Part shown: positions 47,801 to 57,634 of the stretch, piece after piece
Layout: every line of letters begins with the position of its first letter
Numbering within the stretch: the stretch's first letter is position 1
Origin: Nematostella vectensis
Taxonomy: Eukaryota > Cnidaria > Anthozoa > Actiniaria > Edwardsiidae
Length of the DNA: 64,000 nt
Assembly (NCBI RefSeq): GCF_932526225.1
Contig: NC_064048.1
Location: 12,345,665-12,409,664 of the forward strand
Reading direction: 5' to 3'
Translations under genes and position numbers: made by a program
The notes under the pieces: model-generated
Database searches by the model: none
What the model saw: the letters and a program-made list of their open reading frames with translations, nothing else
What the model was told of the DNA's origin: nothing

Positions 47801-50800
47801 CTTGAATTATTCTTTTTTATCGCCTGCGTATTACACACGTCAAAACTTCGCACATAATCATACCAAGATATATATTAATAATTTCAGACCCAGCTGATTC
47901 AATATAATGGGTACCCTGTGGAGGACTATGACGTCACCACTGAGGACGGCTATATCTTGTCAGTTCAGCGCATCCCATATGGGCGCGAGGGCAAGTGCAA
48001 AGGAGTCAAGGACAAGCCAGTGGTGTTTCTGCAGCACGGGCTACTCTGCTCAGCCACCAACTGGGTGACGAACCTGTACAACGAGAGCTTCGGGTTCATC
48101 CTGGCCGATCAGTGCTTCGACGTCTGGTTGGGGAATGTTCGCGGGAATACATACGGGAAACGACATGTCAAGCTACCTGTAGATTCCGATGCATTCTGGG
48201 ACTTCAGGTGAGGGGACAGATATAGGTGGTGGAATTAACGATTTGCACTTATAAGTCACGTGAGTTTTCTAGTGGCGAATTCTTGCAAAATAAACACAGA
48301 AATGGCTGCACCCGTCTCGCCAGAAAGCGACAAAAACATTTGATGAAAACATTTAAATGAAAACAAGCCCTTTCTAACAAAGAAACTTTCTGGCTAATTC
48401 GTAAGCGCTGGATACGAGTTTACTACCCAAAAAGTCATGTGATTTCTTTAAGGCTACAGTCATGTCATGTCATGTCTTGTTTATCCCAATGTTTTGTTAT
48501 GTATCCCAATGTTAAGTTGATCTAATTTTATTTCTACAGTTTCGACGAGATGGCAAAGTACGATCTCCCAGCAATGATCGACTTTGTAACCAAGACGACA
48601 GGCCAAGCGTCGCTGTACTACGCCGGTCATTCCCAGGGCACCATGATCGGCTTTATTGCGTTCGCGCACAATCCAGCGGTCATCCAGAAAGTGAAGGCCT
48701 TCTACGCACTAGCCCCAGTCTCTACCGTATCCCACATGGGAGGCGCGCTGAAATATCTTGCCTATCTATCCCCTGAGATCGAGGTAAGGTATCTTGCCTA
48801 TATATCCCCTGAGATCGAGGTAAGGTATCTTGCCTATCTATCCCCTGAGATCGAGGTAAGGTATCTTGCCTTTCTATCCCCTGAGATCGAGGTAAGGTAT
48901 CTTGCCTATCTATCCCCTGAGATCGAGGTAAGGTATCTTGCCTATCTATCCCCTGAGATCGAGGTAAGATATCTTGCCTATCTATCCCCTGAGATCGAGG
49001 TTAGGTTGAATCTTGAATCTCAATCACGTAAACCTTTGTGATGACTGAAAATTACATCCTTTATATCGAAGTGTGATTGAATCTTGAATATCCATATCAC
49101 ATGAAGTATTCAGGCCCGTACCCGGGGGTGAGGGGGGTGCAGGTGGTGCGAAGGCCCCCCCTTACAACGGCCGAAGGTCTACTTTCGGTTCCCAATAGAC
49201 GTGCTTTTTGTAGACAAAACTATAAAGCATTAGCTAGATCACTCTGGTAGGTAGCCAAATCCGACAATAAACGTCCCGTGGAGATACTGCAAAGGCATAA
49301 AAAAATCCCTTTTTGTTTTTTTCGGGGATGGTCAGATTTTTATCAGAGAACTTATTCCCTCCCAATGTAGTACACAAAAAATTAGTAGAGAGTAAAATTA
49401 CTTTCTTTCTAGATGTCTTATTTGATTCATGAAATCCTTGTTAAAACTCACCGAATTGCGTTTCCTCTATCTTTTACCTCTATTGCTTGACTCTATAGTG
49501 TGACTCTGATGTTTGCCTATTTTGCGTGACTATTTTGTGACTATATTGCGTGACTCTATTGTGTACTACATTGCGTGACTCTGTTGCAGTTTCTTTTCAA
49601 AGTCCTTGGAGTGCGTGACTTCCTGCCGACAGACGACGTCATGCGCGTGCTCGCTGACCTGGTGTGCAGACCGGACTACATTCGCGTGGTGTGCTCCGAC
49701 TTCCTCTTTCTCATCGCAGGCATGGACCGCTCTCAACTCAACGAGGTACGTGCAATAGTGACGTCACTTCCGGTCACCTGAGAATCACGAAAACTGAGGA
49801 GCTCTGCGCCCACCCTCTCACTACTATACGACTTTGGGAAAGCTTTTACAAATCACTCAATAAAAATGGAGAAATTGCTGGAATTACATAATTACGGACA
49901 CTAGCATACACACATTGGCACCAGTCGGGCCAAGACGGGACGCTAGCACAGTCTATTACCCGTGCAGTTCGGCAACCATGGACAGCTGTTTCGTCCTTAT
50001 TAGGACTCTTCAGCATGGCATAGCCGGTTTGCCTCAGTTAAACTTCATCGGCAAAAGACTGCAGGGCGATTTCGACTCGAACGAAGTGCTTTAAACCACA
50101 GCTTAGATCCATGTGGGATCTAGAGCTGCGACCGGGCTAGCGTGATGGCAATTGTGCGGATCACGCATGCGACCTTTGCTAGTCTAAAACTCCGTCGGAT
50201 AGCCAAACTATCCTTGCGAGTATGTATACATAAATGTGGACTTTAAAAGCACACTAGCATACACACATTGGCACGTGGATCTGAGCTGTGGTTTAAAGCA
50301 CTTCGTTCCAGTCGAAGTCGCCCTGCAGTTTTTTTTTGCCGATGAAGTTTAACTGAGGCAAACCGGCTATGCCATACTGACGAGTCCTAATAAAGACGAA
50401 ACAGCTGTCCATGGTTGCCGAACTGCACGGGTAATAGACTGTGCTAGCGTCCCGTCTTGGCCCGACTGGGCCAATGTGTGTATGCTAGTGTGCTTCTAAA
50501 GTCGACATAATTACGGCTGACAGAGACTGTTTGAGTACATTTCTATGCTTTCCGTGTAGACGGTTGCTTTTAAAAGACTGCTTTTTTGTGTGTCAGACTC
50601 GACTTCCCATATACATCTCACACACGCCCGCGGGTACATCAGTGAAGAATGTGGTCCACTTCGCACAAATTTTCCGCGAGAAGAAGTTCCAGATGTACGA
50701 CTATGGCAGTGCGGAGAAAAACAAACACAAGTACAACCAGGTAATATAATGATATGATAACAATTATGTTAATTATGATAATGATGATGGTGGTGGTGGT

Positions 50801-51311
50801 GGCGGCGGCGGCGGTGGCTGAGCGGCTTGTCGGTTAACGTCATTTGATTTGCAGCTGACAGCTTATCGCAGATAATATTTGAGAACAGAGGGCTCTCACA
50901 AGAGTCATGGGGACAACTTATGGCAGAAAATGTTTGATAACCGAGGGCTCTCACAAGTGTCCTGGGGACAGCTTATGGCAGAGAATGTTTGATAACCAAA
51001 GGCTGTCACAAGAAGCCTTGGAAGGAGGCTACACTAAACATTTCATTCTCTCCCTGTATTAGGACACTCCCCCACAGTACAACGTGTCAGCGGTCAAGGT
51101 ACCGTCGGCGCTGTACTGGGGAGGCCATGACGTTCTTGCCGATCCTACTGATGTTAAGGACCTGCTGGCTAAACTGCCCCACCAGATGTACAACAAGTAC
51201 CTGCCCACGTGGGACCACTTGGACTTCATCTGGGCGCTGGACGCGGCAAGCCTTGTGTACGATGACGTCATCAGGCACATCAAGTCCAAGGAGATGGAGG
51301 ACGCCTCATAG
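44825..51311 (+). CDS. Lysosomal acid lipase-type AB-hydrolase lipase, six coding exons
   Basis: Exons: 44825-44977, 47888-48207, 48540-48783, 49590-49745, 50597-50740 and 51063-51311. Phases agree at every junction; 1266 bp, 421 aa (human LIPA is 399). Family role: hydrolysis of cholesteryl esters and triglycerides in acid compartments, or gastric-type lipolysis if secreted. Evidence: a signal peptide ([16 protein letters not shown]); the AB-hydrolase lipase N-terminal motif '[21 protein letters not shown]' split by intron 1; 'TEDGYIL' and 'RIPYGR'; 'LQHGLL' (oxyanion region); '[19 protein letters not shown]'; nucleophile elbow GHSQG; the catalytic Asp in '[11 protein letters not shown]'; and His in 'TWDHLDFIW'. 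Start: I chose ATG 44825, which opens directly into the signal peptide. Oddity: the exon 3 donor is copied seven times (see the 36-bp repeat). The first donor is used in this model, and the others would lengthen exon 3 by 12 aa steps. Introns 1, 4 and 5 also hold repeats. Confidence 0.93.
45854..46430. mobile_element. 580-bp TIR element in lipase intron 1
   Basis: The left end 'tgcactagtcaattgaaacc' continues with 'ccacccccatggtcccgg'. The right end is the inverse, 'ccgggaccatgggggtgggg' followed by 'gtttcaaatgactggtgca'. A single end of the same family is at about 44100-44150 ('atgggggtgggggtttcaaa'). It is non-coding. Confidence 0.75.
46460..46690. mobile_element. Foldback repeat in lipase intron 1
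   Basis: 'aaagtttagtggtattattt' plus 'aaaatttgatagaataaaac' (46470-46512) is inverted at 46628-46683 with about 4 mismatches. The loop of about 110 bp is unrelated. It adjoins the element ending at 46430. Confidence 0.65.
46938..47720. repeat. 23-bp minisatellite in lipase intron 1, about 33 copies
   Basis: The unit is 'ggggtctgttcgttccagca' plus 'gtc', with a 22-bp variant ending 'cagcactc'. It sits 170 bp before exon 2. Long frames on both strands are artefacts of the stop-free unit. Each unit contains 'tctgttcgttccagcag', which looks like a 3' splice site. Confidence 0.93.
48250..48455 (+). mobile_element. MITE-like dispersed repeat, copy B (lipase intron 2)
   Basis: This is the partner of 21070-21350: 'tttgcacttataagtcacgt', 'ataaacacagaaatggctg', 'tttctggctaattcgtaagc', ending near 'aaaaagtcatgtgattt', the inverse of its start. 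Confidence 0.55.
48751..49005 (+). repeat. 36-bp repeat of the lipase exon 3/intron 3 boundary, with seven 5' splice sites
   Basis: The last 30 bases of exon 3 plus the first six of the intron are repeated. GT donors occur at 48784, 48820, 48856, 48892 and 48928 (all GAG|GTAAGG), 48964 (GAG|GTAAGA) and 49000 (GAG|GTTAGG). The frame stays open through all copies, encoding the 12-residue unit [12 protein letters not shown], and closes at a stop at 49039. Copies differ by only one to three bases (for example 'tatatatcc' and 'tttctatcc'), so the expansion is recent. Confidence 0.97.
49108..49345. repeat. 'CAGGCCCGTACCC' dispersed repeat, copy A (lipase intron 3)
   Basis: It starts 'caggcccgtacccgggggtg' and ends with 'ggggatggtcagatttttat'. 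Parts recur at 60668-60910, there with the inner block inverted ('ataaaaatctgaccaccccc'). It is the end of a dispersed poly-G-associated element. Confidence 0.5.
49495..49585 (+). repeat. 'ttgcgtgactctatt' short tandem repeat before lipase exon 4
   Basis: About five irregular copies of 'attgcgtgactctattgtg' run up to the exon 4 acceptor. The last copy 'gcgtgactctgttgcag' supplies the polypyrimidine/AG of the splice site itself. Confidence 0.7.
49898..50504. mobile_element. 600-bp foldback element with 12-bp target duplication (lipase intron 4)
   Basis: The left arm (49898-50125) and right arm (about 50262-50491) are inverted copies at roughly 95% by eye: 'acactagcatacacacattg', 'gcaaccatggacagctgttt' and 'ggcaaaccggctatgcc'. 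The 12-bp direct repeat 'acataattacgg' flanks it at 49887-49898 and 50505-50516. The true tip 'cgactttagaagcac' is present at the right end and internally near 50232, but lost at the left. It is non-coding. Confidence 0.82.
50778..51020. repeat. GGT/GGC microsatellite and 66-bp repeat (lipase intron 5)
   Basis: A (GGT)n(GGC)n run at about 50786-50817 precedes three copies of a roughly 66-bp unit with 'gagggctctcacaag' and 'ggggacaacttatggcag' at 50865-51020. Confidence 0.75.
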
Positions 51312-51755
51312 ATTATGACAAGATCCCGTGGGGAGGGGGGTGGGTGGGGATTCCAGTTCTGAGGATAAAGGAGGATCACTAATTCCCGAGGGGGAGGGGT
51401 TACTCGGATAGGGGGGAGGTACCCTGGGATCTCGCACCACCAAAAGCCTGACAACGCCACGAAGGAATGCCGACGGTAGGGCCGTGGCGCTGCTCGGCCT
51501 TTGGCTCGACAAGCCTTTGACACCCAGGGTAGGGGGGAAGGGGAGTTTGGGGGCTTTTATTCCCATGTTGTCATTTTTTTACTTGTTTTTAGTCATTCGA
51601 TCTGGGATTAGTCAATTAAAAAAATCATCTGAATTATAAATATTATAGTTTTTACTTACATTCGTAGTTGGGAGTCTTCAAAGATAATTAACTGTTCCCA
51701 AAACCTGTTATTGTTACCGGCCCTGACAAGAATCCTGAGCATTCTTACCTTCCTT
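51312..51755. other. Lipase 3' flank
   Basis: The sequence is G-rich just after the stop (51330-51345, 51390-51420), then AT-rich. I see no AATAAA; 'attaaaaaaatc' near 51615 is the nearest A-rich word. No further gene is seen. Confidence 0.4.
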
Positions 51756-51759
51756 CTCT

Positions 51760-52200
51760 TGCTATCGTTCCCCCACCCCCCCCCCCTCCCCCCTACGTAC
51801 CATCGTTGCACACCAACCTTCCCCTACGTACCATTGTTCCACACCCCTTCCCCCTTACAACCCTTGTTGCACACCCCCTCCCCCCCTACGTACCATTGTT
51901 TCACGCCCCTCCCCCTAAGTACCATTGTTGCACACCAACCTTCTCCTACGTACCATTGTTCCATACCCCCTCCCCCTTACAACCCTTGTTGCACACCCCC
52001 TCCCCCTACGTACCATTGTTGCACACCCCCTCCCCCTACGTACCATCATTGCACACCCCTCCCTCACGTACCACTGTTGCACCCCCCCCCTACGTAGCAT
52101 TGTTGCACACCCCCTCCCCCTAACTACCCTAGTTGCACACCTCTCCCCCTAACTACCATTGTTGCACACCCCCTCCCCCTACGTACCATTGTTGCACAGC
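51760..52200. repeat. C-rich minisatellite, about 30-bp unit
   Basis: 'ctacgtaccattgttgcaca' alternates with variable 'ccccctccccc' runs; about 14 copies. Stop-free frames on both strands are artefacts. Confidence 0.9.
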
Positions 52201-52803
52201 CCTATAGAGACCTGCCATTTTCCCCCACCCCTCCCCTACCATACCAAGCCACCACATTGGTTTTGATAGTTTATTGTTCTTCTTTTAATAATAATAATTT
52301 ATTGCTAAAAAAAAGTTTGTTGTACACAAACTGCACACATGATTACCAAAAATAGGCATATACAACATGGTATTTTAAAACTGCAACGTTTAAAGGGTCA
52401 TAGCCCTATTTGTAATTCCGAAGGGCCTGGTGTTCAACTAAGGACGCAGGCAAACGATTCACAAATACCAGCTAGCTCCTTGAACAGCCCTTGTCGACAA
52501 TACCTTTTGTTTCCATTTAACATTGGAAGCTGCATAATGTCACGCAACGAAAGCTGGTGTTGCGTTACATTAAAAGGCTAAAGCGAAGTCAAATCTCATT
52601 CTCGAGCTAGAACCGAGTTCAGGTTCCCTGGAAACTAGCATTTCTATTCGGATAACTCCAACTCGTTACTAACTTGCTCAAGGGTCCGACATTACAAGAT
52701 TCCAATGCAGTCAATAGAAAACCATATGGCGAAATGTCTTTCTTTCGTACATAATATAATATGCGTGTGATGTATATATCCGTCGTTTTGTGCGGCTGCA
52801 ATC

Positions 52804-52985
52804 GTCGGAATACGATCAGGCTAATCGGCCTGTACACGACGCTTTATGGCAGTATCGTTTCAGTCGTTGATACATCGTGTTGCACTCGGCTGCTCTCGGA
52901 ATACGATCAGGCTAATCGGCCTGTACACGACGCTTTATGGGGGTATCGTTTCAGTCGTTGATATATCGTGTTGCAATCGGCTGCT
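52804..52985 (+). repeat. 91-bp direct duplication, two copies
   Basis: 'cggaatacgatcaggctaat' through 'gtatcgtttcagtcgttgat' and 'gttgca(c/a)tcggctgctc' appears at about 52806 and about 52897 with only a few differences. Confidence 0.85.
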
Positions 52986-53279
52986 CTCGTGGTATTCTCG
53001 GAAATCTAACGGCTCACGTTCGTACACATTTTGAGCACTGGGTGAAATGGTTGGCCCAGCATCTGTGAAATACAACATTTATAAAATTAACTAGTGTTTT
53101 TTTTATTATTATTGGACATCTAAGAGATATTTATAATTGTACTGCGTTGACAAAGACTCTAAAAGACGAGAATAAAAAGCGGCACATCTTTTTTTCCGGC
53201 CTTCCGTATTTCTCGTGTATCTGTGTTCCATTTTGCCTATCTGTTACTGTCTGTCCTTCCTTGCTTCCTCTTTCCCCCG

Positions 53280-53460
53280 TCTGTCTGTCTGTCTGCCCTT
53301 CCGTCCGTCTGTGTTGCCCGTCTGTCACAGTACGTCCATGCGTCCGTCCGTGTAACCACCCTTCTGTTGTGCCCTCCTATCCTGTCCGTCCTGTCTGTCC
53401 TGTCTGTCCTGTCTGTCCTGCCCGACCTGTCCGTCCGTCCGTCTGTCTGTCTGTACAGCC
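53280..53460. repeat. Degenerate (CTGT)/(CCGT) microsatellite
   Basis: Runs of 'gtctgtctgtctgt', 'gtccgtccgtc' and five-fold 'cctgtctgtc' occur here. The Val/Cys/Pro-rich open frame across it is low-complexity. Confidence 0.85.
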
Positions 53461-53682
53461 GCGCTTATTACACACCATAAGAGAGAACATTTCATCCATC
53501 CCTAACATTAAACCATCCCTTTGCCCACCCGGGAGTATACCTGATGGCAAGTAATCAGGGATGTAGCTTGTTAGAGCTTGGCCTCCATTCTTTCCTGACT
53601 ATCGGGAAATTATATCATATTCGGCTATCCCCTACCCCTCTCCTACTTCCCTTTGCGTATTGCGGAACCATACTTACGGAGG

Positions 53683-53986
53683 AAGACTACAACATCCGCT
53701 ACAAAGATCTATATCAGGTCTGACAGTTATCCTCTCTTGGTAAGTAGTGCTGGCTATTTGTTTCGTGGGCTCAGAAGTGGGCTTTGGTGTATTGCTATTG
53801 GTGGAAGTCTTCTTTGGTACGTAAGTAGGTAACCATGGCAACTTGGAAGTAGGTATTGATTTAGCTTCGTGTTTGGTTGTTGGGACTTCGAGTTGTCTTG
53901 TCCTGCCCATTCTTAAAAAGCGGTTTCCTTTGGATAAACACACCGATGGAAAGATAAACTGATAAATATCAAACATGCTGTACTTC
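53683..53986 (-). CDS. Possible internal coding exon, unknown protein
   Basis: On the - strand, an acceptor 'gccaattcag|AGG' (53986) and a strong donor 'CCTCC|GTAAGTATGG' (just below 53683) bound about 101 open codons. The translation begins RKYSMFDIYQFIF, has a Thr/Ser/Pro/Lys-rich middle (KTSTNSNTPKPTSEPTKQ) and ends 'DLCSGCCSLP'. I recognise no domain. No neighbouring exon could be identified, so it may be a chance open frame. Confidence 0.25.
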
Positions 53987-54063
53987 CTCTGAATTGGCAA
54001 TTAGGTTGGACACTGGGGCGAGAGACATCCCTGTGGTAATAAAAAACCGGGTGTTCCTGGGAC

Positions 54064-54127
54064 TAGCCTCCCTCGCAGGCGTTTCCAGCGAGCGACGCCT
54101 GCCTAAAAACGCCTGCGAGGGAGGCTA
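54064..54127. mobile_element. 64-bp palindromic mini-element with perfect 9-bp target duplication
   Basis: The ends 'tagcctccctcgcaggcgtt' and its exact inverse near 54108-54127 form an almost complete palindrome with a short centre. The 9-bp direct repeat 'tcctgggac' flanks it at 54055-54063 and 54128-54136. Confidence 0.85.
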
Positions 54128-54414
54128 TCCTGGGACCAGTTCAAAGTGGTTGTCACGAAATACGAATACGAAACTTCCTGCGAGACCAAGTGAAATGTCA
54201 TGATCTAGACAACCATAAACGCCCAAAAGTGCAAGCGATTAAATGTTTGAAGCCCATTGTTGAAACCCATATATGCTATAAAACCTCCCCCTAGGATATC
54301 GGGCAAGAGTAGATAAAAAAGCTGAAGCCTTTGACGAGAACGGAGACGTAAGAAGGAGAGCGCTCACACGAATGTGAAAACCACATGAACATTGGCGGCG
54401 TAAGCGGGCACATC

Positions 54415-54690
54415 CGGACGTAAGTGATCATAGACAGGCATCAGCGGATAAAGCTGGTGTAGTTAGTGAGCATATCGAACACAAGCGATCATAGATGGAC
54501 ATAAACGATCGCAGACGGACATAAACGATCGCAGACGGACATAAACGATCGCAGACGGACATAAGCGATTGTAGACGGACATAAGCGGACTAAGCTGCTG
54601 TGGTTAGCGAGCATAAGCGATCATAGACGGATTTAAGAGATTGTGTAGACAGACATCAGCGATCTTAGCTGGACATAAGCGGATTTAGCT
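54415..54690. repeat. 20-bp tandem repeat 'gacataaacgatcgcagacg'
   Basis: Three near-perfect copies at about 54495-54560 sit inside a longer degenerate series with 'ggacataagcgatcatagac' words. It is non-coding. Confidence 0.85.
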
Positions 54691-54904
54691 GGTGACGTGA
54701 GAGGACTTAAGTGGACATAGGGACACCCAATAAGACGCATGAGTCTCAGAGTATAAGCGGGCATACGCCCAGGACACCTTCCTTTTGGCGTCCCTTGTCA
54801 TACCTTGACTGAAGTCGGGCGATCTTTGCTTGGAATTAGAACCAAAACCTAAACAAAGGGTAAATGACGTTATCTGAATGGATTGACACAATTACAAAAA
54901 CAGA

Positions 54905-55325
54905 GGACCACAGGTGGCCCAGTGTGTTAGCGGGTCAGCGTATAGGGCCTCACCACAGGTGGCCCAGTGTGTTAGCGCGTCAGCGTATGGGGCCTCTCAC
55001 CACAGGTGGCCCAGTGTGTTAGCGCGTCAGCGTATGGGGCCTCTCACAACAGGTGGTCCAGTGTGTTAGCGTGTCAGCGTATGGTGCCTCTCACCACAGG
55101 TGGCCCAGTGTGTTAGTGCGTCAGCGTATGGGGCCTCACCACAGGTGGCCCAGCGTGTTAGTGCGTCAGCGTATGGGGCCTCACCACAGGTGGCCCAGTG
55201 TGTTAGCGCGTCAGCGTATGGGGCCTCGCATCACAGGTGGCCCAGTGTGTTACCGTGTCAGCGTATGGGGCCTCTCACAACAGGTGGCCCAGTTTGTTAG
55301 CGCGTCAGCGTATGGGGCCTCTCAC
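54905..55325 (+). repeat. 47-bp minisatellite made of a tRNA-like 5' half, about 9 copies
   Basis: The unit 'ccacaggtggcccagtgtgt' plus 'tagcgcgtcagcgtatgggg' plus 'cctctca' has periods of 42-47 bp. 'tggcccagtgtgttagcgcg' resembles the D-arm/A-box region of a tRNA. Only the final copy continues into a T-arm-like sequence. Confidence 0.9.
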
Positions 55326-55360
55326 CTCGGCGGAAATGGGTTTGATTTCCGGTCGAAACA
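55283..55360 (+). mobile_element. tRNA-like sequence (SINE head or tRNA pseudogene) ending the array
   Basis: 'ggtggcccagtttgttagcg' (A-box-like) is followed about 50 bases on by 'gggtttgatttccggtcg' (B-box-like, one change from the GGTTCGATTCC pattern). The acceptor ends do not pair and the T stem is poor, so it is not a working tRNA. Confidence 0.5.
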
Positions 55361-55599
55361 TGGTGTCTTATTATCTTCATGTTTCTCCGCCCTGAATTTC
55401 AATGAATTATATGGCATGTGCGCAAAGGGTTCTGGGGCGGACGGACGCTGCTGAAATAAATTAGTAAACCCGAGACTTTCAAGTCTATGAAATTATTTGA
55501 ATCCTTTTCCTTTGTGTCTTGAGTTAGAAATGAACGAAAAAAAAAAGAAAAAAAAATTTCGATGGCAGGCAGACTTGAAAATTTATCTTTAAGAATTGA

Positions 55600-55677
55600 A
55601 TGGTGGCGATTATTATAATCAATATCATTTTTATTATCATTGCTATTACCCAAACCTTTATTATTATCACTATTATA

Positions 55678-55711
<34 letters not shown>

Positions 55712-55745
55712 CCATCATTATTATTAATATGATTATTAACTACTT
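55600..55745. repeat. (ATT/ATC)n low-complexity stretch
   Basis: TTATTATCATT-type triplets here give open Ile-rich frames on both strands. These are not genes. Confidence 0.85.
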
Positions 55746-55860
55746 CCTAACCGAGAGTGAGGTCATGCCGGGAAATATCAAACTGAGGCTGTGGCGTATC
55801 GACCGAGGCTTTGCGACAAGAAAACAAATCAACTTTCGCTTTCGCGCGAATATCGATTAG

Positions 55861-57300
55861 TTTATCGATCGATTTCAAAAAGGCGGGAAAACAAGAAACA
55901 CTCGCGCGCTGTCAAATCAAAAATGTAAATGAGTGAAAAGATTCAACAACAAGTAATTGGACGACTTTTGGAAGCTACAGGTTTTATCATAGGTGAAGTT
56001 GATCCAAACAATAACAAAGAAAGCTGGGTTGTCAGTCTTCACGGCATGAATGGACTGTTAAGATAGAAAACTCCACGGTATGTAGAGAATAATCTTCTGA
56101 AGTAAAATGAAAAGTCCAATCGCTTTGTGCTGCTTTACGATTTGATGGAAATATTGTATTTACAAATAACAGGTAGTACTTATCTTAAAGAGACTTTTCT
56201 GGGTCTTTACACCCCTTGTTATTTATTCATTTGTTTGTTTATCCGATATAAATAACTTAAGCTTTGTATTTCTTGGCTATCGGTGGCGGCTCGTGATCTT
56301 ATTGTTTTTCTTTGTGTCAATAATTTCCTCTTCAATCTCTTCAGGATAATAAAACTCCGACTCAAAGTGCTCGTCTTCTCCCATTATCAACTTTAAGACC
56401 TGTTTGTTTCTTGTGTTTTTTTTTTTTTTTTTTTTTTTTGGTGGCTTTGGTTTTTAGGTCGATTTTGTTTGAGCGAAATTCGCGCAATCGAACAAAGCAA
56501 CACACAAAAAAAGCTCACAGTCCCGCTCCGAATACGGAAAAAGACGGCCCGCTGATTAAACATTTCTGTTTCTTCTGGGTGTTAGAATTCTCTACTCAAA
56601 TGTTCGCTGTCGCTCGTTTTGCAGGTGGAAAAAGTTTAAAAAAACAGAAGATTGTGAAAAAAATTTCGTAGGTCAATACGGAATTCCGTAATGCCCTCAG
56701 AGACGGGCAATACGGGAATGTCACGACTACCAATTAGCCAATCACAGCGCGCGTACGATCGTAGCCATATAATAATAATTTTTAATCATAATAATTTTCT
56801 CTTCGAAGTTTTCTTTTACATTAATTAATTGTAACAAGATTGAATTTATAAAAATAATGATGTAAATTTTATTTACTCTTTTATCATTATGATTTTTTGT
56901 TTTCAAACTATTATTATTCGTATGACTATTTTTTTGATACTACAAGATATTAAACAAGTTTAATTATTGGGTTTATTACAAATAGCGGCTTATTGCTAAG
57001 ACGTGATCGAAAAAACACTCGGTTTTCAGTTATCTTTATCTTTATCTTGCAAAAAAAGAGGGGGGGCTGTTGTATCAAGACAATAGGGCAAACATTCAAC
57101 CCCCCCAACCCCATTTGCCATGATGTGGTTTGCAAAAAAGGTTGAAAATACTGAGTAAAACAAAACCCATTTTTACATACTGCCTTTGAATTAATTATAA
57201 TGGTTTCTTCCTTTGAATACAACTCCAACACTATAAAAATTATATTAAAATACCTAGCATATTAAAATTCCTAAATGGAGTTTATAACAACTTAATTACA
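55861..57300. other. AT-rich stretch, no supported gene
   Basis: The stretch contains a T tract of about 23 near 56418-56440 and short open frames without similarity (56411-56671 +, 56950-57231 -). Confidence 0.45.
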
Positions 57301-57310
57301 GCTCTACGAC

Positions 57311-57484
57311 CTACAAACGCTGTTTAACGGTACCTTCGTGGCATACAAGCGCTACCCCAATCAGTAGAATAACAGATACTGCCAGGCCGATAAAGACTCC
57401 AGTGGAAACCCTCGACTTCTCAGCATCTTTTTCGAACTCTTCCTCAAAGTCACTATCATCAACCCGAACTTCTGTCAAAAGCAT
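57311..57484 (-). CDS. Small single-pass membrane protein, 57 aa
   Basis: ATG at 57484 opens a 57-residue frame that ends at a stop at 57311. The N-terminal third is strongly acidic (VDDSDFEEEFEKDAEKSR), followed by one hydrophobic helix (VFIGLAVSVILLIGVALV) and a short tail CHEGTVKQRL. That predicts a tail-anchored or type III single-span protein; I recognise no family. Support for a real gene is the promoter-like layout upstream (TATA 57643-57635, CRE/E-box near 57720-57731), an unspliced 5' leader of about 120 nt, and non-repetitive codon use in a repeat-rich window. An in-frame TTG lies three codons earlier. It could instead be the first exon of a larger gene or an upstream ORF. Confidence 0.45.
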   Translation of the reverse strand: MLLTEVRVDDSDFEEEFEKDAEKSRVSTGVFIGLAVSVILLIGVALVCHEGTVKQRL

Positions 57485-57634
57485 CTCCCGCAAAAATAAT
57501 ACACCTTTTTTCGTAAACCTTTTTCCTCTTCTGTCTTTGTTTTGTAATATAAAGTCAAGGGAGTGAAATTGTCTTGTTGGTTGTTCTCGTGTCCGTGCAA
57601 GCCAAGATAATAATAGTTCGGCTTTTGTTCGAGT

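Noticed and set aside
48784-49041. Extension of lipase exon 3 to the stop at 49041 as the main protein end
   Set aside because: The extension is the donor repeat followed by intron. The downstream exons keep the family's Asp and His residues, so splicing out is needed for an active enzyme.
53147-53554. 135-aa Cys/Pro/Val-rich frame
   Set aside because: It is driven by a degenerate CTGT/CCGT microsatellite.
55283-55360. Functional tRNA gene
   Set aside because: The A- and B-box words are present, but the acceptor stem does not pair and the T stem is poor.
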